Part shown: positions 56,597-64,000 of the stretch, piece by piece
Numbering within the stretch: the stretch's first letter is position 1
Layout: every line of letters begins with the position of its first letter
Source: an uncultured Lachnospiraceae bacterium
GTDB lineage: Bacteria > Bacillota > Clostridia > Lachnospirales > Lachnospiraceae
DNA length: 64,000 nucleotides
Assembly (NCBI GenBank): GCA_910578605.1
Contig: CAJTQG010000003.1
Coordinates: 5,536 to 69,535, forward strand
Direction: 5' to 3'
Translations under genes and position numbers: made by a program
The notes under the pieces: model-generated
The model's database searches: none
Seen by the model: only the letters and a program-made list of their open reading frames with translations
Told to the model about the DNA's origin: nothing

Positions 56597-56639
56597 GGGC
56601 AGTATCACAACTCCATTTGTGATATGCATGGGTATAAAA
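56597..56639 (+). promoter_or_regulatory. Hairpin leader motif abutting desulfurase start (copy C)
   Basis: GGGCAGTATCACAA (56597-56610), CTCCAT, then TTGTGATATGCATGGGTATA (56617-56636) ends at the ATG at 56640. TATCACAA and TTGTGATA form a perfect 8-bp stem. GGG in GCATGGG is the only Shine-Dalgarno candidate. It is closely similar to the element at 6238-6273 but with a longer loop. Confidence 0.55.
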
Positions 56640-57794
56640 ATGGAAGTGTATTTAGACAATTCAGCCACCACGAAAGTGTATGACAGTGTGAGAGATACGA
56701 TGGTAAAGCTGCTGCAGCAGGATTTCGGCAATCCATCCTCCATGCATACATTAGGATTTACAGCGGAGACGTATATAAAAAGGGCAAAAGAGACAATCAG
56801 CGCTATTCTTCACGCAGGGCCTAAGGAAATTATTTTTACATCTGGAGGCACAGAGAGCAACAATATGGCATTGATTGGTGCTGCCCAGGCAAACAGGCGT
56901 GCAGGAAATCATTTAATCACTACGGAAATTGAACATCCAAGCGTAGCTTCTACTATGGAATATTTAGAGGAGCAGGGCTTTCGTGTCACTTACTTAAAGG
57001 TGAACGAGAAAGGCGTAGTTTCACTTCAGGAATTGGAGGAGGCTATACAGGAGGATACAATTTTAGTATCTGTTATGTATGTGAATAATGAAATTGGTTC
57101 TATTCAACCAATTGAGCAGATTGGCAGATTAATTAAAACAAAAAATCCGAAAGCTTTATTTCATGTAGATGCTATACAGGCATTTGGAAAGATGGAAATA
57201 ATACCCAAAAAATTTGGAATTGACTTGCTCAGTGTAAGCGGACATAAAATTCATGGTCCAAAGGGCGTTGGCTTTTTATATTGCAGGGACAAGGTAAAGT
57301 TAAAACCGCTGCTTCATGGAGGCGGTCAGGAGAATGGGATGCGTTCTGGTACGGAAAATGTGCCGGGAATAGCAGCCTTGGCACAGGCGGCTGCCGAGAG
57401 CTATGATAAGCTTAAGGAAAAAACATCTCATATGATAACATGTAAGGATTGGTTTATAGAGCATGTGGAAGAACTAGAAGATGTAAAAGTCAATAGCGGT
57501 AAAGGGGAGGAGAGTGCCCCACATATTGTCAGTGTAAGCTTCCTGGGAGTGCGGAGTGAAGTGCTGCTTCACGCTTTAGAGCAGCAGCATATTTATGTGT
57601 CAGCAGGCTCTGCCTGTTCCTCCAACAAACCATCTGTCAGCGCCACATTAAAGGCAATTGGTTTAAAAAAAGAGGAGATAGAATCAACCTTGCGTTTTAG
57701 TTTTTCTGATAGTACAACAATAGAGGAGCTGCAGTATACAATAGATACATTAAAGCAGCTGTTGCCTAAGCTTCGCTTGTTTCGGCGGAGATAA
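56640..57794 (+). CDS. Cysteine desulfurase (NifS/IscS family)
   Basis: A 384-residue PLP enzyme that removes sulfur from cysteine as a persulfide. Signatures are VYLDNSATTKVYDSV, TSGGTESNNMALIGA, TTEIEHPSVASTMEYL, HVDAIQAFGKM, the PLP lysine in SVSGHKIHGPKGVGFLY, the NGMRSGTENVPGIAALA segment and the catalytic cysteine loop SAGSACSSNKPSVS. ATG 56640 is chosen by homology of the start (MEVYLDNSATT); the ribosome binding site is weak. The next gene is thiI, so the likely sulfur acceptor is ThiI for tRNA 4-thiouridine. Same arrangement as NifZ-ThiI in other Firmicutes. Confidence 0.94.
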   Translation: MEVYLDNSATTKVYDSVRDTMVKLLQQDFGNPSSMHTLGFTAETYIKRAKETISAILHAGPKEIIFTSGGTESNNMALIGAAQANRRAGNHLITTEIEHPSVASTMEYLEEQGFRVTYLKVNEKGVVSLQELEEAIQEDTILVSVMYVNNEIGSIQPIEQIGRLIKTKNPKALFHVDAIQAFGKMEIIPKKFGIDLLSVSGHKIHGPKGVGFLYCRDKVKLKPLLHGGGQENGMRSGTENVPGIAALAQAAAESYDKLKEKTSHMITCKDWFIEHVEELEDVKVNSGKGEESAPHIVSVSFLGVRSEVLLHALEQQHIYVSAGSACSSNKPSVSATLKAIGLKKEEIESTLRFSFSDSTTIEELQYTIDTLKQLLPKLRLFRRR

Positions 57795-57837
57795 AAGAAA
57801 AAAGTGGAATATATGTATGGGAAAATAGGAGGAAACT

Positions 57838-59034
57838 ATGAATCAGTCACTTTTTGATGGATTTTTAATAAAATACGCAGAAATCGGTGTAAAAGGAAAG
57901 AATCGTTATCTTTTTGAGGATGCCCTAGTGAATCAGATTGGTCACGCATTAGACAGTGTAGACGGGGAATTTACAGTGAAGAAGGAATCTGGCAGAATCT
58001 ACGTGGAGGCAGAAAAAAAGGAATATGATTATGATTTGGCAGTGGATGCCCTAAAAAAAGTATTCGGCATAGTGGGTATCTGCCCCTTTATCCAAATTGA
58101 GGATAAGGGATATGAGGATTTAAGCAAGCAAGTTCAGTCATATATAGATCATATGTATCCAGATAAAAATTTTACATTTAAAGTAAATGCAAGGCGCTCT
58201 AGAAAAAATTATCCATTGGATTCCCAGGAATTAAACAGGGAGTTGGGAAGTGATTTGCTGGATGCATTTCCCCAATTGAAGGTAGATGTGCACAATCCCG
58301 ATGTGATGATTCATGTGGAGATTCGTCCAATGATTAACATCTATTCTTTGGTTATTGAAGGCCCCGGGGGAATGCCCATTGGAACAGCAGGAAAGGCAAT
58401 GTTGCTTTTATCAGGAGGAATAGACAGTCCGGTGGCAGGGTATATGGTAGCAAAAAGAGGTGTAAAGCTGGAGGCTACCTATTTTCACGCCCCTCCTTAC
58501 ACAAGCGAGCGGGCAAAGCAGAAAGTGCTGGATTTAGCAAAGCTGGTGTCTTGCTATGCAGGCCCCATTCAAGTAAATGTAGTGAACTTTACAGACATTC
58601 AGCTATATATTTATGAGCAATGTCCTCATGATGAGCTGACAATCATTATGCGCCGCTATATGATGAAAATAGCAGAGCATTTTGCCAGGGAGGATAAGTG
58701 TTTAGGGCTGATTACAGGGGAGAGTATTGGGCAGGTGGCAAGTCAGACTATGCATTCCTTAGCAGCCACCAATGCAGTGTGTACTATGCCGGTATATCGT
58801 CCGGTGATTGCGATGGACAAACAGGAAATTGTGGATATAGCGGTGAAGATTGATACTTATGATACGTCCATCCTTCCCTATGAGGATTGCTGTACAATTT
58901 TTGTGGCAAAGCATCCTGTGACAAAGCCAAATCTCAATGTGATTGCTCGTTCTGAAAGAAAATTGGAAGAAAAAATAAACCAGTTAGTGCAGACGGCTAT
59001 TGAAACTACAGAAAAAATTGTAGTAGGGCAATAA
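57838..59034 (+). CDS. thiI: tRNA 4-thiouridine synthetase ThiI
   Basis: A 398-residue tRNA sulfurtransferase that activates U8 by adenylation and thiolates it. The N-terminal ferredoxin-like and THUMP domains (about 1-165) are followed by the PP-loop AMLLLSGGIDSPVAGYMVA (about residue 185) and the motif GLITGESIGQVASQT. It has no C-terminal rhodanese domain, as in many Firmicutes, so sulfur must come from the partner desulfurase encoded 43 nt upstream. AGGAGGAAACT precedes the ATG. Confidence 0.96.
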   Translation: MNQSLFDGFLIKYAEIGVKGKNRYLFEDALVNQIGHALDSVDGEFTVKKESGRIYVEAEKKEYDYDLAVDALKKVFGIVGICPFIQIEDKGYEDLSKQVQSYIDHMYPDKNFTFKVNARRSRKNYPLDSQELNRELGSDLLDAFPQLKVDVHNPDVMIHVEIRPMINIYSLVIEGPGGMPIGTAGKAMLLLSGGIDSPVAGYMVAKRGVKLEATYFHAPPYTSERAKQKVLDLAKLVSCYAGPIQVNVVNFTDIQLYIYEQCPHDELTIIMRRYMMKIAEHFAREDKCLGLITGESIGQVASQTMHSLAATNAVCTMPVYRPVIAMDKQEIVDIAVKIDTYDTSILPYEDCCTIFVAKHPVTKPNLNVIARSERKLEEKINQLVQTAIETTEKIVVGQ

Positions 59035-59065
59035 AAAAGAACAGGTTTGATACCTGTTCTTTGGC
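59032..59065 (+). terminator. Hairpin after thiI
   Basis: AAAGAACAGGT (about 59036-59046) pairs with ACCTGTTCTTT (about 59052-59062) around a short loop; the following TGGCTTTCC is only moderately T-rich. Confidence 0.6.
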
Positions 59066-59084
59066 TTTCCATTTGTACTAAGGT

Positions 59085-59184
59085 GAAACATGTAATCATC
59101 CATTTGGATGATTACAGGGAATAAGTTTCCTATGAAACATGTAATTACCCGCTAAGATAATTACAAGGAACACGATTCCTATTA
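59085..59184 (+). repeat. 49-bp duplicated hairpin unit
   Basis: Two copies of a 49-bp unit start at 59085 and 59134 (GAAACATGTAAT at the start, CCTAT(G/T)(A/)AA near the end); a partial third copy begins at 59183. Each contains its own stem: TGTAATCATCC (59091-59101) with GGATGATTACA (59105-59115), and TGTAATTA (59140-59147) with TAATTACA (59158-59165). The loops and stems differ while the pairing is kept. It ends at the stop codon of the minus-strand HPr-like gene. Confidence 0.75.
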
Positions 59185-59412
59185 AACCATGTATGGCTTA
59201 ACAGCTTCAAGAATTTCTTCGATGCCATCTTCAGCATGGATACTTAAATCAATAGGTTTAGATAAATCTAAGCTGAAAATACCCATAATAGACTTGGCAT
59301 CAATGACATATCTGCCGGATACTAAATCAAAATCCACATCAAACTTTGTAATTTCGTTTACAAATGATTTCACCTTATCGATGGAATTTAAACTGATTTG
59401 TATAGTTTTCAT
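59182..59412 (-). CDS. HPr-family protein lacking the phospho-histidine
   Basis: A 76-residue protein of the HPr/Crh fold. The region SGRYVIDAKSIMGIFSLDL aligns with the Ser46 site of HPr (KSIMG), and the flanking strands and C-terminal helix fit in length. In place of the His15 segment (normally GIHARPA) it has NSIDKVKSFVNEI, so PEP-dependent phosphorylation is not expected. It may be a regulatory Crh-like protein phosphorylated on serine, or unrelated to sugar transport. ATG 59412 follows GGAGGACGTGTT; the longer open frame upstream is not supported. It has its own promoter and sits opposite to its neighbours. Confidence 0.8.
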   Translation of the reverse strand: MKTIQISLNSIDKVKSFVNEITKFDVDFDLVSGRYVIDAKSIMGIFSLDLSKPIDLSIHAEDGIEEILEAVKPYMV

Positions 59413-59476
59413 AACACGTCCTCCTTGCATTTTTTGATATGTAGAGATTATAATACAAAACCCTAACTCCACTATT

Positions 59477-59505
59477 ATACTACTCATTTGAGAGTTAAAA
59501 GTCAA
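59477..59505 (-). promoter_or_regulatory. Promoter of the HPr-like gene
   Basis: On the minus strand the -35 box TTGACT (59505-59500) has TAGTAT (59482-59477) at 17 bp; a perfect TATAAT overlaps three bases further downstream. Either can serve as the -10 box. Confidence 0.6.
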
Positions 59506-59687
59506 TAAAAAACCGATAAAAAACAAAAAGAAAATAAATTTTAGTAAAAAAGCAGAAGCAATTTTAAAAAAATATTAGAAAACTATAAAAGCAATACAAT
59601 TTATATAAAATAATGGAATGTATGATATACAAAAATATACAAATTATATGCAAAATTGAGGATGAATTTTAAAGGAAACAATAAAGA

Positions 59688-61073
59688 ATGGACAGAAAGG
59701 TATGGGAACCATCAATGGAATATATACAAAAACATTTACAGGAATCAAATGACAATCAAATTAAAAAAAGAGCCGCTTTGCATAATCTTGGCTGTAAGGT
59801 AAACGCTTATGAGACCCAGGTGATGAGTGAACAGCTAGAAGCGGGAGGATATGAAATTGTTCCATTTTCCCAGACGGCAGATGTCTATGTGATTAACACA
59901 TGTACAGTTACTAATATTGCAGATAGAAAATCCAGGCAGATGCTTCACCGTGCCAGAAAGAAAAATCCAAATGCAGTGATTGTGGCGGCAGGCTGTTATG
60001 TTCAGTCAGCACAAGAGGAAATTCAGAAGGACTTGAGCATTGATATTGTGATAGGGAACAACCAGAAAAAAAATCTGTTGTCTCTTTTGCAGGAATTTCA
60101 GGAGAAAAAAGAACATTTAGCGGAAATTACAGATATGAGCAGACCAATAGAGTATGAGTTTATGGAAATGCAGCGGGCAGGAGAGCATACCCGCGCCTTT
60201 GTGAAAATTCAGGATGGTTGCAATCAATTTTGCAGTTATTGTATTATTCCTTACGTTCGGGGAAGAATTCGGAGTAAGGATATTCATTTGATAGAGAGGG
60301 AAGTGAGGGGACTGACAGCCCAGGGCTATAAAGAGATTGTGCTTACGGGTATTCATTTGAGCTCATATGGAAGAGAGAAGCTTCAGGGGGAGGCTGATTT
60401 GCTTACGGTTATACAGAGATTGGGGGCTATACCAGGCTTAGAGAGGATTCGCCTGGGTTCCTTAGAGCAGGGAGTGATTACAGAGGAATTTTTAAAACAG
60501 GTAAAGCTTATAGAAAGCTTTTGCCCTCATTTTCATCTTTCCCTTCAAAGTGGCAGTGAAGCAGTGTTAAAAAGGATGAATCGCCATTATACCCCCAGTC
60601 AGTTTTTAGATACTTGCAATCGAATTAGAAAATTTTTTCCAATGGCAGCCATTACTACGGATGTGATTACCGGATTTCCAGGAGAGACTCAGGAGGAATT
60701 TGAGGAGACAAAGGCTTTTGTGAGAAAAGTAAAATTTGCCCAGATGCATATTTTCCCTTTTTCTGTCAGACGTGGAACAAAGGCACAGGATATGCCAGGT
60801 CAGCTTTCCCAGTCTGTGAAAAGCGGTAGGGCGGAGGAATTGATTGAAATAGGCAGGCAGATGGAGTTAGAATATAAAAAACAATTTCTTCACAAAGAAA
60901 TAAAGGTGTTAATAGAAGAAAAGCTTCTGATAGGAGATAAGTATTATCAAATAGGTTACACAAAGGAATATGTAAAAATTGCCCTGGAGGAAAAAAAGGA
61001 CTATCATAACAACATATGGACAGGAATCGTGACAGATTTTCTAAATAATGAAATTTTACTTGCCGAAAAGTAA
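59688..61073 (+). CDS. mtaB: tRNA t6A37 methylthiotransferase MtaB
   Basis: A 461-residue radical SAM methylthiotransferase that converts t6A37 to ms2t6A37 in tRNA. The N-terminal UPF0004 domain has HNLGCKVNAYETQVMSEQL, NTCTVTNIADRKSRQ and AAGCYVQ (three cluster cysteines). The radical SAM motif is CNQFCSYCIIPYVRG, followed by LTGIHLSSYG and LSLQSGSEAVLKRMNRHYT, and a C-terminal TRAM-like domain. The sequence LGCKVNAYE marks MtaB rather than MiaB. The N-terminus is slightly longer than usual; ATG 59715 is an alternative start. In other Firmicutes it directly follows rsmE; here desulfurase, thiI and the HPr-like gene intervene. Confidence 0.93.
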   Translation: MDRKVWEPSMEYIQKHLQESNDNQIKKRAALHNLGCKVNAYETQVMSEQLEAGGYEIVPFSQTADVYVINTCTVTNIADRKSRQMLHRARKKNPNAVIVAAGCYVQSAQEEIQKDLSIDIVIGNNQKKNLLSLLQEFQEKKEHLAEITDMSRPIEYEFMEMQRAGEHTRAFVKIQDGCNQFCSYCIIPYVRGRIRSKDIHLIEREVRGLTAQGYKEIVLTGIHLSSYGREKLQGEADLLTVIQRLGAIPGLERIRLGSLEQGVITEEFLKQVKLIESFCPHFHLSLQSGSEAVLKRMNRHYTPSQFLDTCNRIRKFFPMAAITTDVITGFPGETQEEFEETKAFVRKVKFAQMHIFPFSVRRGTKAQDMPGQLSQSVKSGRAEELIEIGRQMELEYKKQFLHKEIKVLIEEKLLIGDKYYQIGYTKEYVKIALEEKKDYHNNIWTGIVTDFLNNEILLAEK

Positions 61074-61176
61074 ATTTTGTATTAGAATAACAAATAGCAA
61101 TTTTCGGATAAAACGAATTCGAGCAAGACAAGCATATGCACTTGGCTCATTGCTCGCAGGAATAAAAGGAGACAAT

Positions 61177-61443
61177 ATGAGCAGCAAAGATTTAAGCAGT
61201 ACACAATATTTTAGAACCGTTCAGGAGCCTGCGTTAGAGGTGTCACAGGTGTTAGAAAAGGTGTATAGTGCGTTGACAGAGAAGGGCTACAATCCGGTCA
61301 ATCAGATTGTAGGCTACATTATGTCCGGTGATCCGACTTACATTACCAGTCATAATAATGCCAGGAGCTTGATTATGCGTGTGGAGCGTGACGAGTTGAT
61401 AGAGGAAGCGTTAACCTATTATATCAACCACAAATTAAAATAA
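61177..61443 (+). CDS. ireB: IreB family regulatory phosphoprotein (UPF0297)
   Basis: An 88-residue protein of the IreB/YrzL family (DUF965). Conserved parts are FRTVQEPALEVSQVLEKVYS, LTEKGYNPVNQIVGYIMSGD and the segment DPTYITSHNNARSLI with VERDELIEELLTYY-like ending. In Enterococcus IreB is a substrate of the Ser/Thr kinase IreK and affects cephalosporin resistance; the N-terminal threonines are candidates. ATG 61177 follows AAAAGGAGACAAT; the longer open frame from 61048 overlaps mtaB and is not supported. First of the conserved ireB-ruvX-yrzB trio. Confidence 0.95.
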   Translation: MSSKDLSSTQYFRTVQEPALEVSQVLEKVYSALTEKGYNPVNQIVGYIMSGDPTYITSHNNARSLIMRVERDELIEEALTYYINHKLK

Positions 61444-61473
61444 CAGGATGATTAAGGATACAGGGAACAGCTT

Positions 61474-61908
61474 ATGAGAGTCATGGGATTAGATTTCGGT
61501 TCCAAAACAGTAGGCGTGGCAGTTTCTGATGCTTTGTGTTTGACAGCACAGGGCTTAGAAATTGTGCGTAGAGAACAAGAGAATAAATTGCGGAGAACTC
61601 TGGCTAGGATTACAGAGCTGACAGAGGAATACCAGGTAGAAAAAATTGTGCTTGGCTTTCCAAAGAATATGAATAATACAGAGGGAGAGCGGTGTGAAAA
61701 GACATTGGCATTTAAGGAAATGCTAGAGAGAAGAACAGGTCTAGAAGTGATTCTTTGGGATGAAAGATTGACAACAGTAGCTTCGGACAAGCTGATGATG
61801 GAAGCGGGAGTGCGCAGAGAAAACAGAAAACAGTATGTAGACCAAATTGCGGCTTCTTTTATTTTGCAAAGCTATTTAGAATATGAGCACAACCATCAGG
61901 ATGCATAA
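61474..61908 (+). CDS. ruvX: Holliday junction resolvase-like / pre-16S nuclease YqgF
   Basis: A 144-residue RNase H-fold protein of the RuvX/YqgF family, involved in 16S rRNA 5' maturation and suggested to resolve Holliday junctions. Motifs are MRVMGLDFGSKTVGVAVSDA (first catalytic Asp), KIVLGFPKNMNNTEGERC, LWDERLTTVASDKLM (Glu and Asp region) and the C-terminal YVDQIAASFILQSYLE. The length is typical. Thirty nt after ireB, same operon. Confidence 0.95.
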   Translation: MRVMGLDFGSKTVGVAVSDALCLTAQGLEIVRREQENKLRRTLARITELTEEYQVEKIVLGFPKNMNNTEGERCEKTLAFKEMLERRTGLEVILWDERLTTVASDKLMMEAGVRRENRKQYVDQIAASFILQSYLEYEHNHQDA

Positions 61909-61973
61909 TAGGATTGATGTACGGAACGTGAGGCGAGGGGAAAACAAAAAAAGGAAAATAAAGGAGCGGTTTG

Positions 61974-62240
61974 ATGTTTGAAAAGTTAAAATTTACCATT
62001 CCTGATACGGAGGAAGAGGTAGAATTTTTTGTGGTGGAACAAACACGGATAAATAATTTGAATTATTTATTGGTAACAGAGTCAACGGATGAGGATTCGG
62101 AAGCACAAGCATATATTTTAAAGGATTTATCAAATCCAACGGATGAGGATGCGCAGTATGTGATGGTGGAGGAGGATGAGGAGTTAGAAACCGTATCACA
62201 GGTATTTGCCCAGCTTTTGGACGATATTGATTTGGTGTAA
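61974..62240 (+). CDS. DUF1292 family protein (YrzB-like)
   Basis: An 88-residue, strongly acidic soluble protein of the DUF1292 family. The first half reads FEKLKFTIPDTEEEVEFFVV and NYLLVTESTDEDSEAQAYIL is the core; the end is FAQLLDDIDLV. The function is unknown, but the gene lies after ireB and ruvX in most Firmicutes, including B. subtilis yrzB. ATG 61974 lies 7 nt after AAGGAG; a TTG three bases earlier is too close to the site. Confidence 0.92.
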   Translation: MFEKLKFTIPDTEEEVEFFVVEQTRINNLNYLLVTESTDEDSEAQAYILKDLSNPTDEDAQYVMVEEDEELETVSQVFAQLLDDIDLV

Positions 62241-62255
62241 GAATATAATGGTTTG

Positions 62256-62272
62256 TGCCGCCTATGGCGGTA
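62256..62272 (+). other. Small hairpin before rnj
   Basis: TGCCGCC (62256-62262) pairs with GGCGGTA (62266-62272) across TAT, with one G-U. It is in the leader between the DUF1292 gene and ribonuclease J and has no T run. Confidence 0.5.
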
Positions 62273-62314
62273 TGAGTGAAAACGTGAAAATAGAAAAATA
62301 AAGACGGAGGTATT

Positions 62315-63997
62315 ATGTTGAAAGCAGAAAATAATAAAAAAAATAAAGGAAGATTGAAAATTATTCCTCTTGGCGGGTTAGAACAGATTGGAATGAATAT
62401 TACAGCATTTGAGTATGAGGATAGTATTATAGTAGTGGACTGTGGTTTGTCCTTTCCAGATGAGGAGATGCTGGGAATTGATTTGGTGATTCCTGATATA
62501 ACATACTTGAAGGAAAACAGAGAAAAGGTAAAGGGCTTCGTGATAACTCATGGACATGAGGATCATATTGGTGCCCTGCCCTATGTCCTTCAGGAGATGA
62601 ATGTGCCGATTTACGCTACAAAGCTCACAATGGGCATTATAGAGGGTAAATTAAAAGAACATAATTTGATGAAGACGGTAAAGCGCAAGGTAGTGAAGCA
62701 TGGTCAATCTATCAATTTGGGATGTTTTCGTATTGAATTTATCCGCACGAATCACAGTATTGCCGATGCAGCCGCCCTTGCTATCTTTTCGCCGGTTGGT
62801 ATTGTAATTCACACAGGAGATTTTAAGGTGGATTATACGCCAGTATTTGGGGATGCCATTGATTTGACAAGATTTGGGGAGTTGGGCAAAAAAGGGGTGC
62901 TGGCTTTGATGTGTGACAGTACCAATGTGCTTAGACCAGGCTTTACTATGTCAGAGCGCACTGTCGGGAAAACAATGGATAACTTGTTTGCGGAGAACAC
63001 TACCCACAGAATTATTATTGCTACCTTTGCATCCAACGTGGATAGGGTGCAGCAGATTATTTCCACCGCCAGCAAATATGGACGCAAGGTGGTGATTGAA
63101 GGTAGGAGCATGGTAAATATTATTACTACCGCCAGCGAGCTTGGCTATATAAAAATACCGGACAACACCTTGATTGATATTGAATACATGAAAAATTATT
63201 CGGATGAGCAGCTTGTTTTGATTACTACAGGAAGCCAGGGCGAGGCTATGGCTGCCTTGTCTAGAATGGCAGCGTCTATCCATAAAAAAGTTAGTATTAA
63301 GCCGGGAGATGCGATTATTTTCAGCTCTACACCTATACCAGGAAATGAAAAAGCGGTATCAAAGATTATGAATGAATTATCACAGCAGGGAGCTAAAGTA
63401 ATCTTTCAGGATACGCATGTATCTGGTCATGCCTGCCAGGAAGAAATTAAATTGATTTATTCTCTTGTCAAACCTAAATATGCTGTTCCGGTACATGGTG
63501 AGTACAGACATTTGCAGGCCCACAGCGAGCTTGCACAGAGCATGGGTATTGACAAAGATAATATCTTTCTATTACAATCAGGTAATGTATTAAGCTTAGG
63601 CGAGGACTATGGGGCAGTAGTTGGCAACGTTCAGGCAGGCGGAATACTGGTGGATGGTCTTGGCGTTGGAGATGTGGGCAATATTGTTCTTAGGGACAGA
63701 CAGAACTTGGCGGAAAACGGCATTATCATTGTTGTGATGACCTTGGAGAGAGGAACCAATACAATATTGGCAGGCCCTGATATTGTTACAAGAGGTTTTG
63801 TCTATGTGAGGGAGGCAGAGAATCTTATAGAGGAAGCAAGAAATGTAGTTTCTGATGCCCTGGATGATTGCCTGCAGACAAGAGTTAGCGACTGGGGAAA
63901 AATTAAAATGGCAGTGAAGGATTCCCTCAATGAATATTTGTGGAAGAAAATGCATCGCCATCCAATGATTCTCCCTATTATCATGGAAGTAGATTAA
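62315..63997 (+). CDS. rnj: Ribonuclease J
   Basis: A 560-residue metallo-beta-lactamase/beta-CASP nuclease with 5'-3' exonuclease and endonuclease activity, central to mRNA decay in Firmicutes. It begins after a basic start with LKIIPLGGLEQIGMNITAFE, has the zinc motif THGHEDHIGALPYVL (about residues 74-88), TNHSIADAAALAI, HTGDFKVDYTPV, the beta-CASP region LMCDSTNVLRPGFT, HVSGHACQEEIK and VPVHGEYRHLQAHSELA, and the C-terminal domain with RTRGFVYVREAE-type sequence (TRGFVYVREAENL). GACGGAGGTATT precedes the ATG. RnjA and RnjB cannot be separated confidently. The stop codon is 3 bases from the window's end. Confidence 0.95.
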   Translation: MLKAENNKKNKGRLKIIPLGGLEQIGMNITAFEYEDSIIVVDCGLSFPDEEMLGIDLVIPDITYLKENREKVKGFVITHGHEDHIGALPYVLQEMNVPIYATKLTMGIIEGKLKEHNLMKTVKRKVVKHGQSINLGCFRIEFIRTNHSIADAAALAIFSPVGIVIHTGDFKVDYTPVFGDAIDLTRFGELGKKGVLALMCDSTNVLRPGFTMSERTVGKTMDNLFAENTTHRIIIATFASNVDRVQQIISTASKYGRKVVIEGRSMVNIITTASELGYIKIPDNTLIDIEYMKNYSDEQLVLITTGSQGEAMAALSRMAASIHKKVSIKPGDAIIFSSTPIPGNEKAVSKIMNELSQQGAKVIFQDTHVSGHACQEEIKLIYSLVKPKYAVPVHGEYRHLQAHSELAQSMGIDKDNIFLLQSGNVLSLGEDYGAVVGNVQAGGILVDGLGVGDVGNIVLRDRQNLAENGIIIVVMTLERGTNTILAGPDIVTRGFVYVREAENLIEEARNVVSDALDDCLQTRVSDWGKIKMAVKDSLNEYLWKKMHRHPMILPIIMEVD

Positions 63998-64000
63998 GTG

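Noticed and set aside
61048..61176. N-terminal extension of ireB
   Set aside because: It overlaps the end of mtaB, is unlike the conserved family start, and the ribosome binding site lies at the downstream ATG.

Overview
The window is a low-GC bacterial chromosome segment with strong Clostridia character, most likely a strictly anaerobic, spore-forming member of Lachnospiraceae or a close relative. The evidence is a SCIFF peptide with its radical SAM maturase, the sporulation protein SpoIIP, an O2-sensitive class III ribonucleotide reductase, a [FeFe]-hydrogenase maturase (HydG), a CIRCE-controlled hrcA-grpE-dnaK-dnaJ operon, and AGGAGG-type ribosome binding sites throughout. Family-level placement is inference. 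No rRNA, tRNA, CRISPR array, insertion sequence or prophage was found.

Layout. 1-3.5 kb: an orphan small protein, the GTPase/ATPase YchF and a divergent carbamate kinase, separated by very A/T-rich spacers. 3.8-16.3 kb: a division and cell wall (dcw) cluster, mraZ-rsmH-ftsL-pbp-pbp-mraY-ftsW-murA-divIB-ftsZ, with an MraZ-type operator at its head and no Mur ligases or murG inside. 16.3-18.4 kb: nadB-nadC on the minus strand, facing ftsZ across a perfect bidirectional terminator. 18.8-23.8 kb: a flavin reductase-like gene, a small membrane protein, the SCIFF precursor/maturase pair and a fused secDF. 23.9-28.3 kb: recJ, apt, and a split replacement of purH (PurO-type IMP cyclohydrolase plus free-standing AICAR transformylase). 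28.4-33.6 kb: galM, a LacI-type regulator, spoIIP and a secreted Ig-like protein. 33.7-35.5 kb: lepA on the minus strand. 35.8-41.2 kb: one giant secreted BspA-like leucine-rich-repeat protein with bacterial Ig-like domains. 41.5-45.9 kb: nrdD-nrdG-dut-hemW, preceded by two NrdR-like boxes. 45.9-49.1 kb: an Lgt-like transferase (minus), a YigZ/IMPACT protein and hydG. 49.2-54.5 kb: CIRCE and the class I heat-shock operon. 54.5-64 kb: prmA-rsmE, a cysteine desulfurase-thiI pair, an HPr-like protein lacking the expected histidine (minus), mtaB, the ireB-ruvX-yrzB trio and ribonuclease J.

Most genes are conserved housekeeping genes in familiar order. The less ordinary signals lie mainly in non-coding DNA. 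A hairpin leader of closely matching sequence abuts the start codons of two unrelated genes (first PBP and cysteine desulfurase), with a degenerate cousin before divIB. Two perfect terminator-like hairpins contain the Shine-Dalgarno sequence of the gene that starts right after them (second PBP and spoIIP). There is a 20-bp tandem repeat between rsmH and ftsL, a 49-bp duplication of hairpins after thiI, and a pair of hairpins between the SCIFF precursor and its maturase.

Start codons were reassigned from the longest reading frame wherever a good ribosome binding site lay inside it. These choices are stated in each entry. All functional calls rest on motif and family recognition by eye; no database search was run.
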